Assembly: GCF_003119195.2 (NCBI RefSeq)
Contig: NZ_CP022254.1
Location: 38,501 to 102,500, forward strand
Reading direction: 5' to 3'
Length of the DNA stretch: 64,000 bases
From: Azospirillum baldaniorum
Lineage (GTDB): Bacteria > Pseudomonadota > Alphaproteobacteria > Azospirillales > Azospirillaceae
Made by a program: the position numbers and the translations under genes. The notes under the pieces were generated by a model. It was not told where the DNA came from and did not search any database. It was given only the letters and a program-made list of their open reading frames with translations. The first letter of the stretch is position 1; each line of letters opens with the position of its first letter. Below, in pieces: positions 54,898 through 63,754 of this stretch.

Positions 54898-54905
54898 GCA
54901 GTTCC

Positions 54906-56009
54906 ATGACCACCACGCCCCACCCTCTGATCGACATCGGTGCCCTGCTCCAGCCCATCCCCGGCGACGATCCGGCGGGCGAGGACCTGCGCCATGGCCC
55001 GGAATTCGACGCGCTGACCGAGGCGCGCCGGATGGACGACGATCTGGACCAGGGCATCTGGCAGACCACCGTCAAGAAGGCCGACTGGAAGGGCGTCGTC
55101 CAGCAGTCCTCGGACCTGCTGACGACCCGCACCAAGGATCTTCAGGTCGCGGCGTGGCTGGTCCAGGCGCTGGGCCACCTGCACGGCCCGGCGGGGCTGG
55201 CGCCGGGGCTTCTGCTGGTCCATGGGCTGGTCGAGGATTTCTGGGAGGGCCTCTATCCGCGCCTGGACGACGGCGATCCGGAGCCGCGGCTGGCGCCGCT
55301 GGTCTGGCTGGACAGCCAGTTGTCGCGCGACCTGATGGCGACCGCCATCACCCAGCCGGGACCGCACACCGACGAGACGCACCGTTTCCAGGATTGGCAG
55401 AACGCCCAGCGCCTGCGCAAGCTCGCCACCCGCGATCCGCGCGCCTTCCACGCGGCGGTCGATGACGGCGAGGTGACGGTTGAGCAGATCCTCGCCGCCC
55501 AGGACCGCACGCCGCCGGACTTCTACCAGACCCAGCACGGTCATCTGCGCGACACGGTGACGGCGGTGCGCACCCTGGCGGCGGAACTGGACGCCGTGGC
55601 CGGCCGCGCCGCCCCCGGCTTCAGCCAGCTGCTGAAGACCCTGGAAAGCCTGATCCAGTTCCACCGCGAGGCGCTCGCCAAGCGCGGCATCGATCCGGAC
55701 GGCGCCGCCGCCGTGACGGAGGAGGCCGAGGGCGGGGAGGGAGCTACCATCGACGCGTCCGCCGAGATCATCCCCGCCGCCGCCTTCGCCCGCCCCGGCG
55801 GGCCGCGGACCCGGCAGGAGGCCTACGCGATGCTGCACCAGATTGCCGATTTCCTGGCGCGGGAGGAGCCGCACAGCCCGACCTCCTACCTCGTCCGCCG
55901 CGCCGCCGCCTGGGGGAACCTGTCCCTGCCGGAGCTGTACGCCGAGCTGCTGGGCGACCGCGGCGAGGTCGGGCGGATCTTCGGACTTCTGCGGCTTGAG
56001 GAGCGCTGA
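54906..56009 (+). CDS. tssA: T6SS cap/assembly protein TssA (ImpA family)
   Basis: About 367 aa. The ImpA N-terminal domain is clear (LLQPIPGDDPAGEDLRHGPE, then LLTTRTKDLQVAAWLVQALG and FWEGLYPRLDDGD). The C-terminal part (about 290-367; TRQEAYAMLHQIADFLAREE, SPTSYLVRRAAAWGNLSLPE) fits the short TssA class. GTG at 54894 would overlap the tssM stop; ATG at 54906 is chosen by default. Confidence 0.92.
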   Translation: MTTTPHPLIDIGALLQPIPGDDPAGEDLRHGPEFDALTEARRMDDDLDQGIWQTTVKKADWKGVVQQSSDLLTTRTKDLQVAAWLVQALGHLHGPAGLAPGLLLVHGLVEDFWEGLYPRLDDGDPEPRLAPLVWLDSQLSRDLMATAITQPGPHTDETHRFQDWQNAQRLRKLATRDPRAFHAAVDDGEVTVEQILAAQDRTPPDFYQTQHGHLRDTVTAVRTLAAELDAVAGRAAPGFSQLLKTLESLIQFHREALAKRGIDPDGAAAVTEEAEGGEGATIDASAEIIPAAAFARPGGPRTRQEAYAMLHQIADFLAREEPHSPTSYLVRRAAAWGNLSLPELYAELLGDRGEVGRIFGLLRLEER

Positions 56010-56012
56010 GCC

Positions 56013-56570
56013 ATGCCCCGCATCCTGCTTGACTATCCCGGCATCAAGGGCGAGTCGCTGATCCGCAACTACAAGAATCTGGCCGACTGCGTCAGCTTCG
56101 ACCTGTCTTCGGGCAAGCGCGAGGTCGGCGGCTTCAACTACGACGACCCGATCGAGGAGACCTCCTATTTCAGCGGCCGGAAGGCGCAGAAGCAGGACAA
56201 GCTCGGCGTCGACAGCCTGAAGCTGGAGCGCCACTTCGACCTCGCCTCGCCCAAGCTGATGCAGGCGGCCTTCGATCCGCAGAAGAAGGACGTCACCGCG
56301 ACGATCCACTTCTTCCGCACCTTCGCGCAGTTGCAGGGCGGCGAGCATTTCGGCGAAAGCGACATCTTCGCCGAGCCGTACCTGACCATCATCCTGAAGA
56401 ACACGCAGATCACCGAATACGTGCTGTCGGTTGACGACGACGACAGCAGCAACGGCACCGAGACCATCTCGCTGGCCTTCGACCAGTTGCAGATGACCTA
56501 CCAGCACCAGATCGACGGCCGGAAAATCGGCCAAATCCGTGGCGACATCACATTGGCGAGCAAGTCATGA
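56013..56570 (+). CDS. hcp: T6SS Hcp-like tube protein, copy 2
   Basis: A 185-aa Hcp-family protein, diverged from copy 1: ILLDYPGIKGESLIRNYKNL, LKLERHFDLASPKLMQAAFD, EPYLTIILKNTQITEYVLSV, then SLAFDQLQMTYQHQ. TGAGGAG serves as ribosome site. Its stop overlaps the start of a YqhA-type membrane protein (ATGA), an unusual coupling for a tube protein. Confidence 0.88.
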   Translation: MPRILLDYPGIKGESLIRNYKNLADCVSFDLSSGKREVGGFNYDDPIEETSYFSGRKAQKQDKLGVDSLKLERHFDLASPKLMQAAFDPQKKDVTATIHFFRTFAQLQGGEHFGESDIFAEPYLTIILKNTQITEYVLSVDDDDSSNGTETISLAFDQLQMTYQHQIDGRKIGQIRGDITLASKS

Positions 56571-57154
56571 CCCAGTCGAACCCGTCGGCCCTGACCGGCG
56601 ACACCACCCTCCTGTCCCGCAACGGCGAGGGGCGCCGCGGTCCGGCGCGCCGGGCCGAGCATTTCCTGGAGCAGGTGATGTTCCAGAGCCGCTGGCTCCT
56701 GGCGCCGCTCTATGTCGGCCTGGTGGGCGCGCTGCTGATGATCGGCTGGCGCTTCGCGCTGGAACTGGTGCACGCGCTGCCGCTTCTGATCCACGGCACG
56801 GAAAACGACATCATCCTGATCGTGCTCGGGCTGGTCGACCTGACGATGGTCGGCAACCTCGTGCTGATGGTGATCTTCAGCGGTTACGAGAACTTCGTCT
56901 CGAAGATCGACGTCGCCGGCCACGCCGACCGCCCGGAATGGATGGGCAAGCTGGATTTCAGCGCGCTCAAGGTGAAGCTGATCGCCAGCATCGTGGCGAT
57001 CTCCTCCATCCAGATCCTGAAGACCTTCATGAACGTGTCGGAGGTCTCCGACCGCGACCTGATGTGGCTGGTCGCCATCCACGTCACCTTCATCGTCTCC
57101 GGCGTCCTGCTGGCGACCATGGACGTGCTGGTCAAGAAGAGCCACGCGCACTGA
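56567..57154 (+). CDS. YqhA (UPF0114) family membrane protein
   Basis: 195 aa with about four membrane helices: LLAPLYVGLVGALLMIGWRF, IILIVLGLVDLTMVGNLVLM, LIASIVAISSIQILKTF and LMWLVAIHVTFIVSGVLLA. The pattern RWLLAPLYVGL with GNLVLMVIFSGYENFVS is that of UPF0114. The family has no firmly known role that I can state. It overlaps hcp2 by 4 nt and is followed after 26 nt by the channel gene. Confidence 0.8.
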   Translation: MTQSNPSALTGDTTLLSRNGEGRRGPARRAEHFLEQVMFQSRWLLAPLYVGLVGALLMIGWRFALELVHALPLLIHGTENDIILIVLGLVDLTMVGNLVLMVIFSGYENFVSKIDVAGHADRPEWMGKLDFSALKVKLIASIVAISSIQILKTFMNVSEVSDRDLMWLVAIHVTFIVSGVLLATMDVLVKKSHAH

Positions 57155-57180
57155 CATCCGGCAGGAAAGGAGAGGGCATC

Positions 57181-58134
57181 ATGATTCGGTACGCGCTGGC
57201 GTTCCTCGCCATCCTTCTGACCGGCCTACCCGGAGCGTCGAGGGCGGAAACGCCCCCTGGGCCATCGAAGGTGGTGGTCGGCACCTACGTCAACCAGATC
57301 ACCGGGGTGAACCTCCGCGACAATCAGGTCAATGTGGACTTCTACGTCTGGTTCCGCTGGGACGACGACTCCCTGAACCCGCTGGAGACGTTCGAGTTGA
57401 TGAACGGGCGGATCGAATCCCGCACGCCCACCCCGGTCCGCAAGCTGAAGGACACCAACTATGGGCAGGCGCGCGTCCAGGCCGTTCTGAACCAGCCCTG
57501 GGACGTCAGCCGCTTCCCCTTGGACACCCAGACCATCCGTCTGGTGATCGAGGACAGCGACCAAACGGCGGAATACGTGGTCTATGTGCCGGACACCGAC
57601 AACAGCACCGTTGATCCCGACGTCGACGTCTCCGGCTACACGCTGATCAACAACGGGTCCACCATCTCGGCGCACCACTACCGCACCAACTACGGCGACA
57701 TCACCCTGCCGAAGAACCACGAGTCCGTCTATTCCCGCTACACCCACGCGATCACCCTGGAGCGGCCGGATTCGGTCTATTACATCAAGACCTTCTCGAC
57801 CATCTTCATCTCCTCGCTGGTGGCCTTCCTGGCCTTCCTGGTGAAGCCGGTGGACCTCGACCCCCGCTTCGGCCTGGGCATCGGCGCGCTGTTCGCGGTG
57901 GTCGCCTGCTACTTCGTCATCGCCAGCGACCTGCCGCGCAGCAGCGGCTTCACCCTGTCGGACCGGGTCAACCTCGCCTCCATGGGCATGATCTTCCTCA
58001 GCCTGATGCAGAGCGCGGTGTCGCTGATGATCTACGAGCGGAACGCGGCGAAGGCCCTGATCCTGGACCGCTGGTCCCTGGTGATCTTCCCCGTCGCCTA
58101 CGCGCTGCTGTGCGTCTGGCTGACCACGGTGTGA
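57181..58134 (+). CDS. Pentameric ligand-gated ion channel homologue
   Basis: A 317-aa protein with signal peptide (residues 1 to about 22) behind a strong ribosome site (aggaaaggagaggg). The extracellular beta-sandwich (about 28-195) has pLGIC signatures: NQVNVDFYVWFRWDDD and WDVSRFPLDTQTIRLVIEDS, the latter matching the FPFD-Q loop of bacterial channels such as GLIC. Four membrane helices follow, with a TM2-TM3 linker of pLGIC type (ASDLPRSSGFTLSDR). The classical disulfide Cys pair is absent, as in other bacterial members. M1 lacks the usual proline. Ligand and ion are unknown. It ends the T6SS plus arm. Confidence 0.72.
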   Translation: MIRYALAFLAILLTGLPGASRAETPPGPSKVVVGTYVNQITGVNLRDNQVNVDFYVWFRWDDDSLNPLETFELMNGRIESRTPTPVRKLKDTNYGQARVQAVLNQPWDVSRFPLDTQTIRLVIEDSDQTAEYVVYVPDTDNSTVDPDVDVSGYTLINNGSTISAHHYRTNYGDITLPKNHESVYSRYTHAITLERPDSVYYIKTFSTIFISSLVAFLAFLVKPVDLDPRFGLGIGALFAVVACYFVIASDLPRSSGFTLSDRVNLASMGMIFLSLMQSAVSLMIYERNAAKALILDRWSLVIFPVAYALLCVWLTTV

Positions 58135-58216
58135 GTCTGGCGGAGGGCGCCGTTCCGGCCTGAGCTTCGCCACAATCCTTCGTCATGCTCCGCGAAGAGC
58201 GACGAGGGAGAGTGGG

Positions 58217-58948
58217 ATGATCGGAAACCGGACGGCGCTGGCGGCTGCGGCGTTTCTCGCCATCGGAATCGCGGTGGCGGGCTGGTCGGCGGGGCGCGAG
58301 GTCGCCCAGGTCCGGTTGGCCGACCGTTTCGTCACCGTGAAGGGCTCCGCCGAGCGCGAGGTCAAGGCCAACCTCGCCCTCTGGCCAGTGCGCTTCGTCG
58401 CCACCGGCGACGACCTGTCCGCCGTCCAGGCGAAGACGGCGGCGGACGAGAAGGCCGTGCTGGCCTTTCTGGAACGCTACGGGCTGGGCGCCGACGCCGT
58501 CGTCTCGCGCTCGCTCGATCTCGTGGACCTGCTCGCCCAGGCCTACCGCCAGGGGCCGGCGGACCAGCGCTACATCCTCACCCGCACCCTGATGATCCGC
58601 AGCCCGGACGTGGAGCGGGTCGACCGCGCCAGCCAGAATCTGGCGGAGCTGCTCGACCAGGGCGTCACCCTGGGCGGGGAGCCGGGCATGGGCTCCGGCC
58701 CCAACTACCTGTTCACCCGGCTGAACGACGTGAAGACCGAGATGATCGCCGAGGCGACTGCTAAGGCGCGCGAGGCGGCGACCCAGTTTGCGACCGACAG
58801 CGGCGCCACTCTGGGTGGCATCCGCCGCGCCAACCAGGGTCTGTTCCAGATCCTCGCCCGCGACGAGGCCCCCGGCATCATGGAAAGCCGGCAGATCGAC
58901 AAGGTCGTCCGCGTCGTGTCCACGCTCGACTGGGAACTGGTGGATTGA
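58217..58948 (+). CDS. SIMPL-domain (DUF541) protein
   Basis: A 243-aa protein with an N-terminal signal/anchor (ALAAAAFLAIGIAVAGWSAG). The SIMPL/DUF541 core follows: FVTVKGSAEREVKANLALWP, YILTRTLMIRSPDVERVDRA, then EMIAEATAKAREAATQFATD. Such proteins sit in the periplasm or membrane; their function is poorly defined. A ribosome site GAGGGAGAG precedes the ATG. Confidence 0.8.
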   Translation: MIGNRTALAAAAFLAIGIAVAGWSAGREVAQVRLADRFVTVKGSAEREVKANLALWPVRFVATGDDLSAVQAKTAADEKAVLAFLERYGLGADAVVSRSLDLVDLLAQAYRQGPADQRYILTRTLMIRSPDVERVDRASQNLAELLDQGVTLGGEPGMGSGPNYLFTRLNDVKTEMIAEATAKAREAATQFATDSGATLGGIRRANQGLFQILARDEAPGIMESRQIDKVVRVVSTLDWELVD

Positions 58949-58975
58949 CGGGGCAGCAGCGCTCCGCCCGCTCCC

Positions 58976-59001
58976 TCGCTGTATAGGTCGCCTATATATT
59001 G
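58976..59001. promoter_or_regulatory. ModE-type operator, distal copy
   Basis: TCGCTGTATA, seven bases (GGTCGCC), TATATATTG. It differs from the ideal left half TCGCTATATA at one base and has the same 7-bp spacer as the proximal copy. It is about 365 bp upstream of modE with no clear gene behind it. Confidence 0.6.
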
Positions 59002-59079
59002 GATTCGCCGCATCCGGCCGTCCCCCGCCCAAAAGGCGGCGGGCGGCGCAGCCTGCGGATGGCTGATGGGCCCTGATGG

Positions 59080-59208
59080 TGCGGAAACTGACAATCCTGT
59101 TCCCGTAATCCGTCGATTGCGCCGCCAAGCGAACAATAAACCTTCGTCCAGTGCCAAAATACGCTCAGGAAATCGGCAGAATGGGCAGATGTCGTGCATC
59201 GTTTGCAC
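59080..59208 (-). pseudogene. Possible remnant of a HIT-family gene
   Basis: Reading from a GTG at 59208 gives MQTMHDICPFCRFPERILAL, then DEGLLFAWRRNR. The CPFC...R-I-L...D...A-x-R pattern is like the N-terminus of HIT-type hydrolases. The next expected part (Pro-x-x-x-GH-x-L-V-I-P) is not found in any frame, so at most a 5' fragment remains. Chance resemblance is possible. Confidence 0.3.
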
Positions 59209-59322
59209 GATGCACTTCGTGGGTTGAGCGGTTGTTCAGATCGCCATCCTACACTCTCGCGCCGATATTCCTCGAAAAACGACGATTCTGTCAAAAAGCG
59301 CTAGTTCACCTGCGCCGAGCAT

Positions 59323-59348
59323 GGTTATATAGCCAACGTATATAGCGA
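59323..59348. promoter_or_regulatory. ModE-type operator, proximal copy
   Basis: GGTTATATA, seven bases, TATATAGCGA; on the other strand it reads TCGCTATATA-N7-TATATAACC, close to the known ModE consensus. It ends 17 bp before the modE ATG, so ModE-molybdate would block its own operon. Confidence 0.85.
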
Positions 59349-59365
59349 ATTCGGGGTGCCCGCTC

Positions 59366-60157
59366 ATGTCCGTCCAACCGCAGGTGTCGTTCGCCGGGCC
59401 GCACGCGTCGCCGATCGGCGCGGAGCGCATCCGGCTTTTGGAGGCGGTGGGGCGCGAGGGCAGCATTTCCGGCGCGGCGCGGTCGGTTGGCGTCACCTAC
59501 AAGGCGGCCTGGGACGCCATCGACGCCATGAACAACCTGTTCGGCCGCCCGCTGGTCGAGGCGCAGGCCGGCGGAAAGCGCGGCGGCGGAACCGCCTTGA
59601 CGCCGGACGGCGTGCGGCTGGTCGCCACCTTCCACCGCCTGCAGAGCGAGATGGTCCGCGCCTTCCAGGTGCTCGAACCGGAACTCAACGGCACCGGCCT
59701 CTCAGCGGCCAGCCTGATGTGGGGATTCTTCATGCGCACCAGTGCCCGCAACGCCCTCCGGGGCACCGTTACCGCCATCACCGACGGGGCGGTGAACGCC
59801 GAAGTCACCCTGGCCGTCTCGGACCAGACCTCGATCGTCGCGATCATCACCCGTGACAGCGTGCGCGACCTGGGCCTGTTCCCGGGGCGCGCGGCGACGG
59901 CGCTGATCAAGGCGCCTTTCGTGATCCTCGCCCCGGCGGACGAGGCGAAGCGCACCTCGATGCGCAACCGCGTGGAAGGCGTGGTGGCCCGCCGCGAGGA
60001 CGGCGCGGTCAACAGCGAGATCACCCTGGACATCGGCGGCGGCAAGACGCTGACCGCCATCATCACGCTGCGCAGCGCCGACGACATCGGCCTGAAGCCC
60101 GGCGACCCGGCCTGCGCGCTGATCGACGCATCGCACATCATTCTTGCGGTGGATTGA
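59366..60157 (+). CDS. modE: Molybdate-responsive regulator ModE
   Basis: A 263-aa protein with a LysR-like N-terminal winged helix (IRLLEAVGREGSISGAARSV, VTYKAAWDAIDAMNNLFGRP) and two Mop/TOBE molybdate-binding domains (about 126-190: SARNALRGTVTAITDGAVNA; about 200-263: SMRNRVEGVVARREDGAVNS). With molybdate bound it represses molybdate uptake. It is the first gene of modEABC. Confidence 0.93.
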   Translation: MSVQPQVSFAGPHASPIGAERIRLLEAVGREGSISGAARSVGVTYKAAWDAIDAMNNLFGRPLVEAQAGGKRGGGTALTPDGVRLVATFHRLQSEMVRAFQVLEPELNGTGLSAASLMWGFFMRTSARNALRGTVTAITDGAVNAEVTLAVSDQTSIVAIITRDSVRDLGLFPGRAATALIKAPFVILAPADEAKRTSMRNRVEGVVARREDGAVNSEITLDIGGGKTLTAIITLRSADDIGLKPGDPACALIDASHIILAVD

Positions 60158-60181
60158 CGATAGATCGGAAGGAGTTTTCGA

Positions 60182-60928
60182 ATGACGCGTTTCCTGCTTG
60201 CCGCCGTCGCGCTGCTGTCCGTCTCGGCGACGGCCCGGGCCGACGAATTCAACGTTGCGGTCGCCGCGAACTTCACCGCCCCGGCGAAGGAGATCGCCAC
60301 CGCCTTCGAGCAGAAGACCGGCCACAAGGCCGTTCTGAGCTTTGGCGCGACCGGCCAGTTCTACGCCCAGATCAAGCAGGACGCGCCCTTCGTCGTCTTC
60401 CTCGCCGCCGACGACGAGACCCCGAAGAAGGCGGTGGAGGAGGGCTTGGCCGTTCCGGACTCCCGCTTCACCTACGCCGTCGGCCGTCTGGTGCTGTGGA
60501 CCAAGGCCGGCGACGCGCCGCTGGGTGAGGACACGCTGCGCAAGGGCGCCTTCGAGAAGCTGTCGATCGCCAACCCGGCGACCGCGCCCTACGGCCTCGC
60601 CGCCGTGCAGACTCTGAAGAAGATGGGCGTCTACGAGGCGATCCAGCCGAAGATCGTCCAGGGCAACAGCATCGCCCAGGCCTTCCAGTTCGCCGAGACC
60701 GGCGCCGCCGAACTCGCCTTCGTGGCTCTGTCCCAGGTGATCGCCAAGCCGGACGGCACCCGCTGGCCGGTGCCCGAAGCGCTGCACGACCCGATCTTCC
60801 AGGACGCCGTCCTGCTGAAGAAGGGCGCCGGCAACGAGGCCGCCACGGCCTTCCTCGCCTTCCTGAAGGGGCCGGAGGCCGCCGCGGTGATCTCCAAGTA
60901 CGGCTACGGCACGCGGGCGCCGAACTGA
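60182..60928 (+). CDS. modA: Molybdate-binding periplasmic protein ModA
   Basis: 248 aa with a signal peptide ([17 protein letters not shown], mature end at [11 protein letters not shown]). Typical ModA stretches: [39 protein letters not shown] and [19 protein letters not shown]. It delivers molybdate (or tungstate) to ModBC. It starts 24 nt after modE with a GGAAGGAG ribosome site. Confidence 0.94.
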   Translation: MTRFLLAAVALLSVSATARADEFNVAVAANFTAPAKEIATAFEQKTGHKAVLSFGATGQFYAQIKQDAPFVVFLAADDETPKKAVEEGLAVPDSRFTYAVGRLVLWTKAGDAPLGEDTLRKGAFEKLSIANPATAPYGLAAVQTLKKMGVYEAIQPKIVQGNSIAQAFQFAETGAAELAFVALSQVIAKPDGTRWPVPEALHDPIFQDAVLLKKGAGNEAATAFLAFLKGPEAAAVISKYGYGTRAPN

Positions 60929-60962
60929 CCATGCCGGCCTCCCTGGGAAGGACAGCCCGCCG

Positions 60963-61631
60963 ATGAGCTGGCAACCGATCATCCTGACGCTGGAGCTGGC
61001 GGCGCTGACGACGGTCATCCTGCTGATCGTCGGCACCCCCCTGGCCTGGTGGCTGGCGCGGTCCGGAGCCTGGTGGAAGGAGGCGGTGGCTACGGTGGTG
61101 GCGCTGCCTCTGGTCCTGCCGCCGACGGTTCTGGGTTTCTACCTGCTGATGCTGCTGGGGCCGAACGGCCCCGGCGGGTGGCTGGCCTCCCTGTGGGGCG
61201 CCCGCTCCATGGCCTTCACCTTCGAAGGGCTGGTCATCGGATCGGTGCTGTACTCCATGCCCTTCGTGGTGCAGCCGATCCGCAACGCCTTCGAGGCGTT
61301 CGGCGACCGCCCGCTGGAGGCGGCGGCGACGCTGCGCGCCTCGCCGCTCGACACCTTCTTCACCGTGGCGGTGCCGCTGGCCCGCCGCGGCTTCCTGACC
61401 GGTGCCGTGCTGGGCTTCGCCCACACCATGGGCGAGTTCGGCGTCGTCCTGATGATCGGCGGCAACATCCCCGGCCAGACCAAGGTCCTGTCGGTGGCCA
61501 TCTACGACTATGTCGAGACGCTGCAGTGGGACGAGGCCCACCTGCTGGCCGGTGGCATGCTGGTCTTCTCCTTCACGGTGATCCTGACGATGATGATGCT
61601 GGAGAAGCGCATCGGGCGGGGCGGGCGATGA
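60963..61631 (+). CDS. modB: Molybdate ABC transporter permease ModB
   Basis: 222 aa with about five membrane helices. It contains [20 protein letters not shown] and the EAA-like cytoplasmic loop [20 protein letters not shown], then [20 protein letters not shown], all typical of ModB. It overlaps modC by ATGA. Confidence 0.94.
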   Translation: MSWQPIILTLELAALTTVILLIVGTPLAWWLARSGAWWKEAVATVVALPLVLPPTVLGFYLLMLLGPNGPGGWLASLWGARSMAFTFEGLVIGSVLYSMPFVVQPIRNAFEAFGDRPLEAAATLRASPLDTFFTVAVPLARRGFLTGAVLGFAHTMGEFGVVLMIGGNIPGQTKVLSVAIYDYVETLQWDEAHLLAGGMLVFSFTVILTMMMLEKRIGRGGR

Positions 61632-62719
61632 GCCTGTCGGCGCATTTCCACGGGACGCTCGGCCAGTTCGCCCTGGACGTGGCGTTCGAGGCGCCGGGCC
61701 GCGGCATCACGGCGCTGTTCGGCCCGTCCGGTTGCGGCAAGACCTCGGTGCTGCGTTGCGCAGCCGGATTGCAGCGGCTGAACGGGCGCTTTGCCCTGGA
61801 CGGCGACGTCTGGCAGGAGGGGCGGACCTTCCGGCCGACGCACAAGCGGCCCATCGGCTACGTCTTCCAGGAAGCCAGCCTGTTCCCCCACCTGTCGGTG
61901 CGCACCAACCTGCTGTTCGGCCATCGCCGGACGGTGGGCCGCGGCGTGCCGGAGCACATCCGCTTGGACGACGTGGTCGATCTGCTGGGGCTGGGGCATC
62001 TGCTCGACCGCTCGCCGGAGCATCTCTCCGGCGGCGAGCGCCAGCGGGTCGGCGTGGGCCGCGCGTTGCTCTCGCAGCCGCGCCTGCTGCTGATGGACGA
62101 GCCCCTGGCGGCGCTCGACCGCTTCAGCAAGGAAGAGATCCTCCCCTATCTGGAGCGGCTGCACGGCGTGCTGTCCGTCCCCGTCCTCTATGTCAGCCAC
62201 GACATCGCGGAGGTCGAACGGCTCGCCGACCATCTGGTGCTGCTGCGCCAAGGGCGCGTCGTCGCTGCCGGCCCAATGCAGGAACTTCAGGCAGATCCCA
62301 CCCTGCCCATCGCCCGCATGCCCGAAGCCGGGGTGACCCTGCCCGCGGTGGTGGCGGGGCGGGAGGACGCCTATGGTCTGACCCTGCTGCGGCTGGACGG
62401 CGGCCACCTGCTCGTTCCAGGCGATCTCGGGCCGCAGGGCACGGCGCGGCGCGCTCGGATCGCGGCGTCGGACGTCAGCCTCGCCCGCAACCCGCCGGAG
62501 GGCAGCACCATCCTGAACGCGCTCCCCGCCCGCATCGTCGCGGCGGAGCGGCAGGACGAGGTGCAGATGATGGCCGTCGTGGCCCTTGGCGAGGAGGGCA
62601 GGGGGGCGCGCATGCTCGCCCGCGTCACCCGCAAGAGCTGGGACGCCCTCGGCCTGTCTCCAGGCCAGCGGGTCTACGCCCAGGTCAAGGGCGTGGCCCT
62701 GGTCCAGGAAACGATGTGA
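61628..62719 (+). CDS. modC: Molybdate ABC transporter ATP-binding protein ModC
   Basis: 363 aa. Walker [12 protein letters not shown], signature [15 protein letters not shown], Walker [13 protein letters not shown], His loop [13 protein letters not shown]-terminal Mop/TOBE domain (about 295-360) ends in [15 protein letters not shown]. Start overlaps modB. It powers molybdate import. Confidence 0.94.
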   Translation: MSLSAHFHGTLGQFALDVAFEAPGRGITALFGPSGCGKTSVLRCAAGLQRLNGRFALDGDVWQEGRTFRPTHKRPIGYVFQEASLFPHLSVRTNLLFGHRRTVGRGVPEHIRLDDVVDLLGLGHLLDRSPEHLSGGERQRVGVGRALLSQPRLLLMDEPLAALDRFSKEEILPYLERLHGVLSVPVLYVSHDIAEVERLADHLVLLRQGRVVAAGPMQELQADPTLPIARMPEAGVTLPAVVAGREDAYGLTLLRLDGGHLLVPGDLGPQGTARRARIAASDVSLARNPPEGSTILNALPARIVAAERQDEVQMMAVVALGEEGRGARMLARVTRKSWDALGLSPGQRVYAQVKGVALVQETM

Positions 62720-62737
62720 TTCGGATGGGCGTTGCGC

Positions 62738-63646
62738 TCAGCCCGGCGTGAAGCGCTTGGGCAGGCGCAGCGCCCCCGTTCCCATCGCGATTCCGAACAG
62801 CACGCACAGCAGTCCGGCGGCGTGGGCCAGCGTGAAGGCCTCGCCCAGGAACAGCACGGCGGCCAACACGCCCGCCGCCGGTATCAGCCCGGTGAACAGC
62901 CCGGCCCGGTTGGCCGGGACATGAGCGATCCCGCGCATCCACAGCACCACCGCCAGCAGGCCGCCGGTCAGGCCGGACGCCACGAACAGCAGCCAGACCC
63001 AGCCGGGCACCGCGGACGGATCGAAGCCGCCCAGCGTCGCCAGGGCGCCCGGCGCCATCATCGCCGCGGCCAGCACATTCGCCAGACAGGTCAGCGCCAA
63101 AGGCGGAATCCTCCCGCCGAGCTGTCGCGCGAAGACTCCGTACAGCCCCTCCGACACCACCGCGCCCAGCACCAGCGCGTTGCCGACGACGGAATCGTCG
63201 GGTCCACCGCCGCCACCGGGGCGCAGATTCAGCGCCACCATGCCAACGACCGCCAAGGCGATGGCCGCGGCGCTGCCGGCTCCGATCCGCTCGCGCAGGA
63301 TCAGCGCCGCCCCGAGAGCCGTCATCGCCGGGATGGTGCTGGTGATGATTCCGGCGGCCACCGCGCTGGTCTCGCGCAGCCCATAAAGAAGGAACAGGTT
63401 GAACAGCACCATGCCGAACAGGGAGAGCAGGGCGAGGCTCGTCCAGTCCCGGCCATTGCGCGGCAGCGCCGCCGTTCCACCCCTGAGGGCAAAGGGCGCC
63501 AGAAGCACCGCGACCAGGGCGAAGCGCATTTCCGCCGCCACAAGCGGTGGGATATGGGATACGATCACCTTGGACGCTGGAACGGACAGGCCGACCAGGG
63601 CCATCGACAGGGCGAGATTGAGATAAGCGGCGCGCATGGGCCGCAT
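62738..63646 (-). CDS. EamA/DMT-family transporter
   Basis: A 302-aa inner-membrane protein with about ten helices in two EamA repeats (start NLALSMALVGLSVPASKVIV; second repeat near VVGNALVLGAVVSEGLYGVF). Substrate cannot be told from sequence. It is convergent with modC, 18 nt apart. Confidence 0.85.
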   Translation of the reverse strand: MRPMRAAYLNLALSMALVGLSVPASKVIVSHIPPLVAAEMRFALVAVLLAPFALRGGTAALPRNGRDWTSLALLSLFGMVLFNLFLLYGLRETSAVAAGIITSTIPAMTALGAALILRERIGAGSAAAIALAVVGMVALNLRPGGGGGPDDSVVGNALVLGAVVSEGLYGVFARQLGGRIPPLALTCLANVLAAAMMAPGALATLGGFDPSAVPGWVWLLFVASGLTGGLLAVVLWMRGIAHVPANRAGLFTGLIPAAGVLAAVLFLGEAFTLAHAAGLLCVLFGIAMGTGALRLPKRFTPG

Positions 63647-63754
63647 TCTATGAGCGCCGCCGCCGTCTTACGGAAGCGGCATTTTCACGCAATGAATTTG
63701 CAAAGAATGCGTGTCATTCTTCGCGCCAAGGTCGCGGTACACAAGGGGCGGGGT

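Larger units (their letters stand above)
58949..59365. other. 417-nt intergenic region before modE
   Basis: No intact gene was recognised. It holds two ModE-type operators (listed), a perfect 8-bp hairpin GTGCATCG-TTTGCA-CGATGCAC at 59194-59215, and a minus-strand remnant resembling the start of a HIT-family protein (listed). Confidence 0.6.

Noticed and set aside
58705..59208. A full 167-residue minus-strand protein
   Set aside because: Only the first 30 residues or so look like a real family (HIT). The rest is antisense to the SIMPL gene and low in information, so it is listed only as a possible remnant.
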